Shown here piece after piece: positions 25,522 to 34,536 of a stretch of DNA of 64,000 nucleotides. The stretch is from assembly GCF_000687935.1 (NCBI RefSeq), contig NZ_JHZZ01000001.1, positions 2,130,001 to 2,194,000 on the forward strand, in the 5' to 3' direction. A model generated the notes under the pieces. The model had not been told where the DNA came from, made no database searches, and saw only the letters and a list, made by a program, of their open reading frames with translations. The translations under genes and the position numbers were made by a program. Numbering within the stretch: position 1 is the first letter of the stretch; every line of letters starts with the position of its first letter. This DNA is from Polaribacter sp. Hel_I_88 (GTDB taxonomy: Bacteria; Bacteroidota; Bacteroidia; Flavobacteriales; Flavobacteriaceae).

Positions 25522-28500
25522 ATGAAGCAGATTTTTATAATAATTTTCTGCCTTTTAAGTTTTGTTAGTTTCTCTCAAATGGTTGAGGGTACTGCTGAAA
25601 CTTATTATTATGGAGAACAAAAGATTACTACTTATTTTGATGGGGAAAAATATCAATTGAGAGATATTGATAAAAATTTTAGTGTTATAAATTTAAATGG
25701 AAAAAACAAAGAAGAATCCAAAACACCTATATTTGCTAATACTAACAATTGGAGACAAAGATCTTTTCTAGAAAATATAATTGTTGAAATTGATTCTGAT
25801 TACTGGAAAAGAATAAGAAATAGCCCTTTAAATATTTCACCCAAATTATATTTAATACTTTACGATTTAAACGACAAAATAATTTTAAGAACCACCAGTG
25901 CAAAAAAATCGCTAAAAGCAAATTTCTATTATAATTATTATATACCTAGTACAGCTGTCAAAGCTGAAGTATATCATGAAAATGTTTTTTTGAAAGATAA
26001 ATTAATTAGTACATTCAAAATCCCTTTTAAACAAACAAGTTCATCTGAAAAGTTTATCGATGACAATAACAATATTTTACAGACTACCGTTAAAAATGAA
26101 AAAAATCCAGCTTTAGACATTTATTGGGGACTTCAAAATTCTTATAATTATTTTGAAGAAGTGCATAAGAGAAAGTCAGTAGATGGTAAGAATGGACAAA
26201 TCTTTGCCTTTATAAATATAAAGTCAGACAAAAATATCTCTGGTAATAGGAATTTTGCTTGGGCATTTTCAAATTTATTAGATCATAAAATACCTCATTC
26301 CTTGGGTTTTGGTCTAGGTGATTCATGCTTTTCAAATCCATGGGTTGAACAGGATATTATTGGACATGAATATCTACACTTGATTTTAAATCAAAATAAC
26401 ATTTTAAAATACGAAGGTGAAAGTGGTGCTTTGAACGAAAGTTTGGCTGATATGTTTGGAGAGTTAGTTGAATATTATGTAAGCAAAAAAATAGAAAATT
26501 TTACTACAACACCTTGGGAAATTACAAGTACTCAAAAATTTAATAGTCCCTCTGTTAGATCAATGAAGAATCCATCTGCTGATAATTTTAAAAGAAAATA
26601 TACTGGTTGTGCTCTTGTAAAATCTATAACTAATAGAGATTCAATAGTAGTTGTAGACCGAAGATCGCCTACATATTATAACTATAATCCTTTAAATCAT
26701 AGAGACCAAAATTATAGTATTTATTGGCAAGACGTCAAAGACGTAAGTGCTGAAAATGACTATGGAAATGTTCATACAAATAGTGGTATAGGTAATTTTT
26801 GGTTTTACCTTTTAACAGATTTAAACAATGGGAACCCTAATACAGGTACTAACATTATAGGACAAAATTTTTCAGTAAATGCAATAGGTTTTGAAAAAAT
26901 TGAAAAAATCTTATATGAGGTAATAACTAACGGAACTTTAGGTAAAAAATCTGGCTACAAGGAATTCGCAAAAGAAACCCTAAATACAGCTACAGAATTT
27001 TTTTATCAAAATAAACACGGTTTTACTAGAGAAGATATAGGATCTATAAGAGATGCTTGGTATGCAGTTGGCGTAATAAAAAATCTGAATAATTTTTGTG
27101 AAACAGCAATAATTACAGATCCCTATGGTTTTATAGAAGATGGCAGTTTAAATGAAAATTATAATAATAATCAAAATTGTTCTTGGCAAATAAGTCCAAT
27201 AGGCGCAGAAAATGTTTTATTAAAATTTAAGTATATTAATTTAGCACAAGGTGATACTCTAAAAATTTATGATGGTATTGATGCTAATGCAACTATTTTA
27301 AAAAAGATAGGTATTGCAGATAATAATACTTTTCCTTTAGAAATAAAATCAACAACAAGTTCTGTTTATTTGCAGTTTAAAACAGATGCTAATCAAGTAG
27401 CTGATGGCTGGAATTTAGAGTTTGAAGGTATCGATGCTATAACAAATTGTAATTCTAATACCTTTATTTATTTGGCTAATGGAATTTTAGAAGATGGTAG
27501 CAAAACTAATAATTATACAAATAATAACAGCTGTTCTTGGACAATTAGCCCAGAAAATGCTACTTATATAGAAATTGATTTTACGTTATTAGATTTAGAA
27601 AGTGAAAAAGATTTTATAAAAATTTATAAAGGCACAAATAGCAATAGTGAACCTTTGGCAAAATACACAGGCAATATTTTACCAGATAAATTAAATATTC
27701 CTTCTGGTGAGGTTTTTTTAACTTTTAGCACAGATTATAAAAACACAAAGCAAGGTTGGTCTTTTAATTTCTCTTCAGATGGTATAGAACCTTGTTCAAG
27801 TAATATTACTTTAACTGAAGAATCTGGAGTAGTTTCAGATGGTAGTGGAGAAAATAATTATGGAAATAATGCCAATTGTACTTGGTTGATAAAACCAGAA
27901 AATTCGACTTCAATAACCTTAAACTTTGATGAATTAAATTTACAAGTCAATACAATAGCTAATAATTTAACAACAGATTATTTAGAAATTTATGATGCTG
28001 AAACTGAAGATTCGGAAAAACTCATACAGAGATTTACAGGAAATCAATTTTTGCCTTTAAGAATACAATCAAGTAGTGGCGCAATTTTCGTAAAATTTGT
28101 TTCAGATAATTCTATTACAGACAAAGGTTGGCAGTTTTCTTATACATCATTTACAGAAGATGTTTGCTCTGGAACAACGATTTTGAAAAATGAAACTGGT
28201 TCTTTTGAAGCTGGTAGAAATGGTAACAATTATGCAGTTAATTCTGATTGTAGATGGTTAATTCAGCCAGAAAATGCTATTTCTATTGAATTGAATTTTT
28301 CTTCATTTGAAACTGAAACAGGTAAGGATGGTGTTGTAATCTACGATGGTCCAAACACATCATATCCTTACAAAGTTTATTCTGGAGCTACAATTCCTAA
28401 TACTATTTATTCAAAACAAGGAGCTATTTTAGTAAGATTTATAAGTGATTCAGAAAATAATTTCAAAGGTTTTAAAGCTAACTACAAAGCAAATATTGCA

Positions 28501-29202
28501 GTTGATGGTAATGTAAATAGTATAGCACAATATCAATATTGGTTTAATAATGATTTTGATGATATTATTAGTAGTTCAAATTTTGCAGCGAATAATAATT
28601 TAGTTATTGATAAAGAAATTGATATATCTAATTTAAAAAATGGATTAAATACATTCCATTTTAGAACAAAAGATAATAATGGTATTTGGTCTTCTGTAAT
28701 ATCAGATTATATTTATGTTCGAAAACAAATATCAATGTTAGGAACTAAAATAACAAGTTATAAATATTGGTTAAATAACAGTTATGAAAATGTTATAAAA
28801 GAAAATATAGAACCAAAAGAAAGTTTTATTTTAATAGATGAATTAGAGTTGAGTGATTTAAATAATAATTCAACGAATTACATTCACTTTCAATTTAAAG
28901 ATACTTTTGGCAATTGGAGTTCAGTATTAACGCAAGAATTTGTCTATGATAAAACGTTAAGTTTAGATTCTTTTGGTAAAGATAATTTTAAGGTTTTTCC
29001 AAACCCTACAGATGATAGAATTAACATTTTATCACCAACAAATGTTGGCAAACTTAAAGTTTTTAATTCATTAGGGATATTGGTTTTAGAAAAAACCAAT
29101 ATTCCACAAATTTTAGATTTTTCTAATTTTAGTGCAGGATTTTATTTGGTAAGAATAGAGACTGAAAATAAAACTATTCAAACAAAAATTATAAAAAATT
29201 AA
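25522..29202 (+). CDS. Secreted M4 (thermolysin-like) metalloprotease with four CUB domains and a T9SS tail
   Basis: A 1226-residue exported protein. Order: signal peptide 1-18; N-terminal region to about 200; M4 catalytic domain about 200-520 with HEYLH (282-286), Glu306 as third zinc ligand in NESLADMFGE and His418 as proton donor; four CUB-like domains starting near Cys526, Cys642, Cys758 and Cys881; two repeats with the core QYWFNNDF/KYWLNNSY (about 1000-1140); and a type IX secretion sorting domain from about 1152 (FKVFPNP, ending KTIQTKIIKN). The usual PepSY/FTP propeptide motifs of M4 are not obvious. CUB domains probably bind substrate or the cell surface. It is likely a surface or extracellular peptidase for protein scavenging. 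Confidence 0.9.
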   Translation: MKQIFIIIFCLLSFVSFSQMVEGTAETYYYGEQKITTYFDGEKYQLRDIDKNFSVINLNGKNKEESKTPIFANTNNWRQRSFLENIIVEIDSDYWKRIRNSPLNISPKLYLILYDLNDKIILRTTSAKKSLKANFYYNYYIPSTAVKAEVYHENVFLKDKLISTFKIPFKQTSSSEKFIDDNNNILQTTVKNEKNPALDIYWGLQNSYNYFEEVHKRKSVDGKNGQIFAFINIKSDKNISGNRNFAWAFSNLLDHKIPHSLGFGLGDSCFSNPWVEQDIIGHEYLHLILNQNNILKYEGESGALNESLADMFGELVEYYVSKKIENFTTTPWEITSTQKFNSPSVRSMKNPSADNFKRKYTGCALVKSITNRDSIVVVDRRSPTYYNYNPLNHRDQNYSIYWQDVKDVSAENDYGNVHTNSGIGNFWFYLLTDLNNGNPNTGTNIIGQNFSVNAIGFEKIEKILYEVITNGTLGKKSGYKEFAKETLNTATEFFYQNKHGFTREDIGSIRDAWYAVGVIKNLNNFCETAIITDPYGFIEDGSLNENYNNNQNCSWQISPIGAENVLLKFKYINLAQGDTLKIYDGIDANATILKKIGIADNNTFPLEIKSTTSSVYLQFKTDANQVADGWNLEFEGIDAITNCNSNTFIYLANGILEDGSKTNNYTNNNSCSWTISPENATYIEIDFTLLDLESEKDFIKIYKGTNSNSEPLAKYTGNILPDKLNIPSGEVFLTFSTDYKNTKQGWSFNFSSDGIEPCSSNITLTEESGVVSDGSGENNYGNNANCTWLIKPENSTSITLNFDELNLQVNTIANNLTTDYLEIYDAETEDSEKLIQRFTGNQFLPLRIQSSSGAIFVKFVSDNSITDKGWQFSYTSFTEDVCSGTTILKNETGSFEAGRNGNNYAVNSDCRWLIQPENAISIELNFSSFETETGKDGVVIYDGPNTSYPYKVYSGATIPNTIYSKQGAILVRFISDSENNFKGFKANYKANIAVDGNVNSIAQYQYWFNNDFDDIISSSNFAANNNLVIDKEIDISNLKNGLNTFHFRTKDNNGIWSSVISDYIYVRKQISMLGTKITSYKYWLNNSYENVIKENIEPKESFILIDELELSDLNNNSTNYIHFQFKDTFGNWSSVLTQEFVYDKTLSLDSFGKDNFKVFPNPTDDRINILSPTNVGKLKVFNSLGILVLEKTNIPQILDFSNFSAGFYLVRIETENKTIQTKIIKN

Positions 29203-29220
29203 TTTACAGTTTTTTATAAA

Positions 29221-29775
29221 ATGACCAAACAAGAACTCCGAAAAATATACAAACAAATAAGACAAGATTTATCTTTGGTTGATATTCAAAAAATGCAAGC
29301 AAATATCTACAATCAAATTTATAACTTAGATATTTCAAGCATCAAAACCATCCATATCTTCTTGACTTTAGAAAAATTTAAGGAGATTAATACCAACCCT
29401 ATTATTGATTATTTTAGAAGTCAACATAAAAAAATAGTAGTTTCTAAAACCAATTTTATCAGCAATACATTAAGCCATTATTACTTAGAAAAAGACACAA
29501 TTATAGAGGTTAATAAATACGGAGTTCCAGAACCCAAAAATGCACTACAAGTTGATGAAGAGGAATTGGATATGGTTTTTGTACCACTTTTAATTTCTGA
29601 TACACAAAATTATAGAGTTGGCTATGGGAAAGGTTTTTACGATCGTTTTTTAGCGAAATGTAGAAAAGATTGTAAAAAAATAGGTTTAAATTTTTTTAAA
29701 CCTATTGCTAAAATTGAAGCTATAAATGAGTTTGATGTTGCTTTGGATTTGATTGTGTATCCAAAGGAATATTAA
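29221..29775 (+). CDS. 5-formyltetrahydrofolate cyclo-ligase
   Basis: A 184-residue enzyme that converts 5-formyl-THF to 5,10-methenyl-THF using ATP. The N-terminal KQELRKIYKQIRQDLS helix carries the conserved basic/phosphate-binding residues and the C-terminal VGYGKGFYDRFL is the family signature, followed by IGLNFF and DLIVYPKEY. It starts 18 bases after the large protease gene, though the two products are unrelated in function. A palindromic repeat follows it before the convergent amidohydrolase. Confidence 0.93.
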   Translation: MTKQELRKIYKQIRQDLSLVDIQKMQANIYNQIYNLDISSIKTIHIFLTLEKFKEINTNPIIDYFRSQHKKIVVSKTNFISNTLSHYYLEKDTIIEVNKYGVPEPKNALQVDEEELDMVFVPLLISDTQNYRVGYGKGFYDRFLAKCRKDCKKIGLNFFKPIAKIEAINEFDVALDLIVYPKEY

Positions 29776-29854
29776 TATTTAAACTCTCTGTTTGAGCACT
29801 CGAGAATATGCTATTTGTTAAATTAATTTCCAAATATCAATTCAATTAACGTTT

Positions 29855-29910
29855 GTCAGTCTGAGCTTGTCGAAGACTCACAATAGTATTCTTCGACAAG
29901 CTCAGAAAGA
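29855..29910. repeat. Palindromic repeat with 16-base perfect arms, copy 1
   Basis: CTGAGCTTGTCGAAGA (29861-29876) is perfectly inverted at 29890-29905 around a 13-base loop. The 25-base left part starting GTCAGTCTGAGC recurs exactly at 44762-44786 as a half element. Between convergent genes it could also act as a terminator. Confidence 0.8.
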
Positions 29911-30004
29911 CATTTTTATTCTTAATTGTTTTAGGTAGTTATAAGCTAAATTAGGATTTATCAATCATTAAAAAATAAATTATATCTAATTAGTGTACAC
30001 TTTT

Positions 30005-33000
30005 CTAATGACAACTACAAGTAGGCGTTGTAAAACTATTTGTTTGCATATTTACAGGAAAACCTTGGTTGTAACCATCCAATTCAAAATAAAACTTGCC
30101 TCTTTTGTTATCGTAATTTCCAATTTCGTTCATGGTATCAACATCATACAAACGTCCGTTAACCATTGTGTAAATTACAGAATTTGAGTTTTTAATGTCT
30201 TCCAGAGGGTTTTTATCTAAAATGATTAAATCCGCCAATTTTCCTCTTTCTAAAGAACCCAACTCATCAGCAACACCAATATAATTTGCGCCATTGATGG
30301 TTGCTGCTTTTAAAGCCTCGTGATTCGATAAGCCTCCTTGTTGCAACATCCATAATTCCCAATGAGCGCCCAAACCTTGCAATTGTCCATGAGCTCCTAA
30401 ATTTACTTTTACACCTTCGTTTGCCAAAGCTGTCACTGTTTCAGAAGTTAGAATATGTCCGTTTTTATATTCCTCTTCAGGAACCATAGTTCTGTGTCTA
30501 GATCTAGAATCTACCACATATCTTGGTGTGTATTTTAGCAAGGTTTCATTTTCCCAAACATTTGTTTTTTGATACCATTCAAACTCACCATTCATGCCTC
30601 CATAATTTACAATTAAAGTTGGAGTGTAGCCAGTTTCGCTATTTTTCCAAAGAGAAATAACATCTTTATACACAGGGTTTACAGGGATATTATGTTCAAT
30701 TCCTGTATGTCCATCAAAAATCATAGACATGTTTGAGTAAAAATTAGAACCCCCTTCAGGAACTACATTTACCCCCAATTCTCTAGCAGCTTGCATAATT
30801 TGCTGACGCTGTTCTCTTCTTGGTTGGTTGTAGCTTTTTACAGATTTTGCTCCAAAGGCTTTCGTTCTTGCAATCGCAAAACGAGCATCGTCTAAATTAT
30901 TTACGACTGCTTTAAAATCGCCTTCTGCTCCATATAAAATAAATCCAGTAGAGAACATTCTTGGCCCCACTAAATGGCCACTTCTTTGCAATTCTTCCAA
31001 CGTAAAAGCGGCTGCTGTGTGTACAGATGGGTCATGAGAAGTAGTAACTCCAAAGGCTAAATTTGCATAAAATTGCCAATGTTTTTGTGTGCTTAATCCG
31101 TTTCTAAAAGCACCCACATGTGCATGCACATCAACCATTCCTGGCATAATTGTTTTGCCTAACATTTTGTAAACTTTGGCATCAGCAGGGATAGTAATAT
31201 CAGCAGTTTTACCAATTTTTTCTATTTTATTTTTGTGGATGATGATGGTTCCATCTTCAATAATCTGATTGCCATTCATGGTAATAATTCTTGCATTTTT
31301 AAACGCAATTCTACCTTCAGGAATATCCGATTTTGTTTTTAGGTTGATTTTAATTCCTGTAACATCATCAGAAGCTAAATTGGTTTTAGCAAAAGGATTG
31401 GTAGTGTTGTTTACAATTGATTTTGAAAAATATTCATCACCCAAAGTCCAAAAAACTTTAGAGTTATCACTTGCCCAATGCAAATTGATTCCTGCGTTTT
31501 TAGACAAACTTTCTACGTTAAAAGCTTTGGTGTTGTTATCCAAGTCAATTTCGCTTCCATTGATTACAAAAGGCGCCACATATAATTTATGTAAGTGAAT
31601 AAATGCGACAAATTTATTGTCCTCACTTGGCACTAATCTGTTAGCTAATTTCGATGAAAAATGACTTCTTTCTTCTTTTCCATTTAAATCGACACTTTTA
31701 AGTTTTTTAGTTAAGCCACCAAAAAAAGCACCACCAGTTTGATAGAAAATACGAGAATCATCAGCAGAAAAAACAGGGAACTCTCCTTCTTTAGAAACTC
31801 TTTTAGCATCAGTCCCATCAGCATTTACTAGATAAATTCCTGTTTTTTTGGTGTAATCATATCCTTGATCTCCGTTTCCAGATTCCTTTCTGTATACAAT
31901 TTGTGAGTTTGAGCGGTTGTAAACAGGTGTTCTGTAAATTCCTTTTTCCTCAGTAATTTTCTCTAATAAAGTACCATCTAAATTTACTTTATAAATAGCA
32001 CCTAAATTTTCATCATTCCAAGTTACAAATACAATCGATTTTCCATCCGCAGAAAAACTAGGTTCCCCCTCAAAATCTGTTAAGGTTGTAATTCTTGTTG
32101 GGATGCCATCTGGCAAAACTTTTTTGTAAATATGCCCTAAAGAAGTAAACACTATAGTTGTTTCATCTGGAGAAGTTTGTACGTCTTTGATCATTTTTGA
32201 TGAAAAACTTTCTTGAAAAACCTTTCTTTTTACACTGTGTGTTTTCGCTAATTTAATTTCTGTATTTACTTGAAAAGGAATATTTGTAATTTGTTTGCTT
32301 TCAACATTAATTCTGTTGATTTTTCCCTGTGCCCAAATAACAATGTCTTTATTGTTAGGCATCCAAGCAAAATGAGGATACACTCCAAAAACTGCCCAAG
32401 CTTCACTTTGGTCTTTGCTTAAATTCTCATAAATTGGATATTCTTTGCCAGTTTCTAACTCATGAATATACAAAACCGATTTTGTTCTAACACGTTTTAC
32501 AAACGCCAACAATTTACCATCTTTAGAAACGACAGGTCTTGCTGCACCTCCTGGACCACCAGTAATTTGTTCAGTTTCTCCAGTTTCAAAATTATATTGT
32601 TTAATAACATAAATCTGTTTGTTTGGGTCTTTATTGTATTGAAAAAAGCCTCCTGGATACATGTCTTCTGCGTAATATAAATATTTTCCATCTGGTGATA
32701 TTGATGGATCATTTACATCTTGTTGATCGTTTTTACGTTTTGTTAATTGCAAACCAGCAGCTCCAGAAAGTGGATATTGCCACATTTCTCCTGCACCAAC
32801 TGACCTTTGAGAAGTATAATGTTTTCTAGCTACTAAAGATTTTCCATCAGGAGTCCAAACAGCGTTGTTTAACAATCGCATTTTTTCTTTAGTAATCGAT
32901 TTTGCATCATTGCCATCAGCAGTCATTACCCAAATATTATTCCCACCTTCAGCATCACTTGTAAAGGAAATATATTTTCCATTTGGACTAAATCTTGGTT

Positions 33001-33280
33001 GTACTTCATAGGCTAAACCAGAACGCAAAAGTGTTGTTGTACCTCCAGAAATTGGCATAGAATAAATATCACCTAACAAATCAAAAACGATTGTTTTTCC
33101 ATCAGGAGAAACATCTAAATTCATCCAAGTTCCTTCTGTGGTTTCTAGTTGAAAAGAATTGTACAGCCAACTTTCATGGGGATTGTTCACATCCCATTTT
33201 TTAGATTTCTCGTCTGTTTCTTGTGCGTTAATATTGATGGAAATACTAACTAATACTAGAAGAAATATTTTTTTATACAT
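30005..33280 (-). CDS. Secreted TolB-propeller plus amidohydrolase fusion protein
   Basis: A 1091-residue protein with a signal peptide (cleaved near NAQ|E, residue 19). Residues about 45-630 are beta-propeller repeats of the WD40-like PD40/TolB type (for example DVSPDGKTIVFD, FSPNGKYISFTSD, ISPDGKYLYYAED). About 660-1080 is an amidohydrolase, with the first metal motif HAH at 719-721 (MVDVHAHVG) and later histidines in GHTGIEHN and VNLGAHGQ. The last part GKLADLIILDKNPLEDI is the family's C-terminal signature. It is probably an envelope hydrolase of cyclic amides or peptides, with the propeller limiting access; the substrate is unknown. Confidence 0.88.
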   Translation of the reverse strand: MYKKIFLLVLVSISININAQETDEKSKKWDVNNPHESWLYNSFQLETTEGTWMNLDVSPDGKTIVFDLLGDIYSMPISGGTTTLLRSGLAYEVQPRFSPNGKYISFTSDAEGGNNIWVMTADGNDAKSITKEKMRLLNNAVWTPDGKSLVARKHYTSQRSVGAGEMWQYPLSGAAGLQLTKRKNDQQDVNDPSISPDGKYLYYAEDMYPGGFFQYNKDPNKQIYVIKQYNFETGETEQITGGPGGAARPVVSKDGKLLAFVKRVRTKSVLYIHELETGKEYPIYENLSKDQSEAWAVFGVYPHFAWMPNNKDIVIWAQGKINRINVESKQITNIPFQVNTEIKLAKTHSVKRKVFQESFSSKMIKDVQTSPDETTIVFTSLGHIYKKVLPDGIPTRITTLTDFEGEPSFSADGKSIVFVTWNDENLGAIYKVNLDGTLLEKITEEKGIYRTPVYNRSNSQIVYRKESGNGDQGYDYTKKTGIYLVNADGTDAKRVSKEGEFPVFSADDSRIFYQTGGAFFGGLTKKLKSVDLNGKEERSHFSSKLANRLVPSEDNKFVAFIHLHKLYVAPFVINGSEIDLDNNTKAFNVESLSKNAGINLHWASDNSKVFWTLGDEYFSKSIVNNTTNPFAKTNLASDDVTGIKINLKTKSDIPEGRIAFKNARIITMNGNQIIEDGTIIIHKNKIEKIGKTADITIPADAKVYKMLGKTIMPGMVDVHAHVGAFRNGLSTQKHWQFYANLAFGVTTSHDPSVHTAAAFTLEELQRSGHLVGPRMFSTGFILYGAEGDFKAVVNNLDDARFAIARTKAFGAKSVKSYNQPRREQRQQIMQAARELGVNVVPEGGSNFYSNMSMIFDGHTGIEHNIPVNPVYKDVISLWKNSETGYTPTLIVNYGGMNGEFEWYQKTNVWENETLLKYTPRYVVDSRSRHRTMVPEEEYKNGHILTSETVTALANEGVKVNLGAHGQLQGLGAHWELWMLQQGGLSNHEALKAATINGANYIGVADELGSLERGKLADLIILDKNPLEDIKNSNSVIYTMVNGRLYDVDTMNEIGNYDNKRGKFYFELDGYNQGFPVNMQTNSFTTPTCSCH

Positions 33281-33325
33281 AACTGTAGTTGATTAAAAAT
33301 TGTATTTGATAAAGATAAGATTTAT

Positions 33326-33357
33326 TTTTTGACACGGATTACACTGATTTTCACTGA
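33326..33357 (+). repeat. Dispersed repeat, copy B (TTTTTGACACGGAT family)
   Basis: It is the inverted relative of 22927-22958 (about 29 of 32 bases match). It lies between the M23 gene and the amidohydrolase; the bases that follow (to about 33417) contain a partly inverted GTTAATCCGTAAAATC and look like part of the same element. Confidence 0.6.
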
Positions 33358-33425
33358 TAAATTTGGTTTTCTAATTTTGAGATATATTATCTGTGTTAAT
33401 CCGTAAAATCTGTGACTTATTTTTT

Positions 33426-34133
33426 TTACAATGAATCACTCTTAAATAATACATTTGGATTCGGACAAATGGCTTTCCAAAAATCGATTTCACTTTTTAA
33501 AGCCACACCAGGAAAATCATTTTCATACTCTAATAAAGTCAACATAATTTGAAAATGTAAATGAGGTACCCATTTCCCATTTTCTTCATAATTTCCTAAA
33601 ACTCCAATTTTTTCTCCTTTTTTGATTTTATCATTTACAGAAAAATGTATAACACTTTCTTCAGATAAATGACCATATAAAGTATAAAAAGTAGTTTCCT
33701 TAGTTTGATGTTTTAAAATAATAAAACCTCCATATCCTTTATGATCTTGTTGATGAACAGCACAAACAATTTCTCCATCAAATAGAGAGTGAACAGGCGT
33801 GTTTTCTGGCAACCAAAAATCTAAACCTAGGTGTATATTTCTTTTTTCTGATGAGTTTTTAGCGTTATAAATATCGGAAGTATACAAAGCCCGTTTTTCT
33901 AAATAGCCACCAGCAATTATTTTCTTCGGATTTTTTTCCTGAATTTCCGCTAATTTATCTCCAAAAAATGCTGGATTATTAAACTCGGCTTCCGTTTTTA
34001 CAGTGGTGTTTTTTTTACTTAAATCGATATGAAAAATATCGGTTTTATGAATTGTTGGGAAAATAGTTGTTAAAGGACAATATTGCTTTTTTGCCCAATC
34101 TAAAAAATTTTGATAGCGTTGTCTTTCGTTCAT
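33426..34133 (-). CDS. M23-family (LytM) peptidase domain protein
   Basis: About 235 residues from the ATG at 34133 (MNERQRYQNFL). The frame extends to 34190, but that start adds a basic stretch without signal-peptide character. Residues about 100-220 form the M23 domain with NIHLGLDFW (first His and Asp ligands), YTLYGHLSEES and VPHLHFQI (HxH), so the zinc site is complete. No signal peptide is seen, which is odd for a peptidoglycan hydrolase; export or a cytoplasmic role is unclear. It is a single gene. The family cuts peptide cross-links in peptidoglycan. Confidence 0.8.
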   Translation of the reverse strand: MNERQRYQNFLDWAKKQYCPLTTIFPTIHKTDIFHIDLSKKNTTVKTEAEFNNPAFFGDKLAEIQEKNPKKIIAGGYLEKRALYTSDIYNAKNSSEKRNIHLGLDFWLPENTPVHSLFDGEIVCAVHQQDHKGYGGFIILKHQTKETTFYTLYGHLSEESVIHFSVNDKIKKGEKIGVLGNYEENGKWVPHLHFQIMLTLLEYENDFPGVALKSEIDFWKAICPNPNVLFKSDSL

Positions 34134-34190
34134 AATCAAAAATAAGGTATTAGGTTTGAAGCGCAAACACGTTTTTTTGTTTTTTGCCAA

Positions 34191-34512
34191 GACTTTATGT
34201 ATTTTAATTATTGTTGTCTGATTAAAACTTTTTTAAATTTTAAAATTCTTAGTAAATACTTCATATTTCGCCCTTTTAGGGCTTAACTTAATTTTGAAAT
34301 AATTATTTATTAATATTTCATCCTTCTGGGATTTTAGCTCTGTAAGAGCGTTATATTAATAAAAAAAAATAAAAATGTTTTAAAGTTCCATAGGAGCGAA
34401 ATGTAATCGATACTATTAAATTTTAGTAAAAAACTTTATGTCATAATTCGTGAATTTGTGGCTGAACTAGTTATTATTTTCTATCTAATTACAAATCCCT
34501 TTTTATTATTTG
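34191..34512. repeat. Non-coding spacer with an imperfect inverted-repeat element
   Basis: No gene is seen. The core 34265-34402 is bounded by ATTTCGC and its inverse GCGAAAT and contains two small hairpins, GCCCTTTTAGGGC (34270-34282) and GCTCTGTAAGAGC (34337-34349). This looks like a REP/MITE-type element. Further on, AATTCGTGAATTTGTGGCT (34445-34463) is the inverse of a repeat near 44450-44468 with one mismatch. Confidence 0.55.
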
Positions 34513-34520
34513 TAGTTTTG
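34513..34520 (+). promoter_or_regulatory. ade: -7 promoter box of adenine deaminase
   Basis: TAGTTTTG matches TAnnTTTG; transcription would start about 12 bases before the ATG at 34537. Confidence 0.5.
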
Positions 34521-34536
34521 TAGAAAAGCATTAAAA

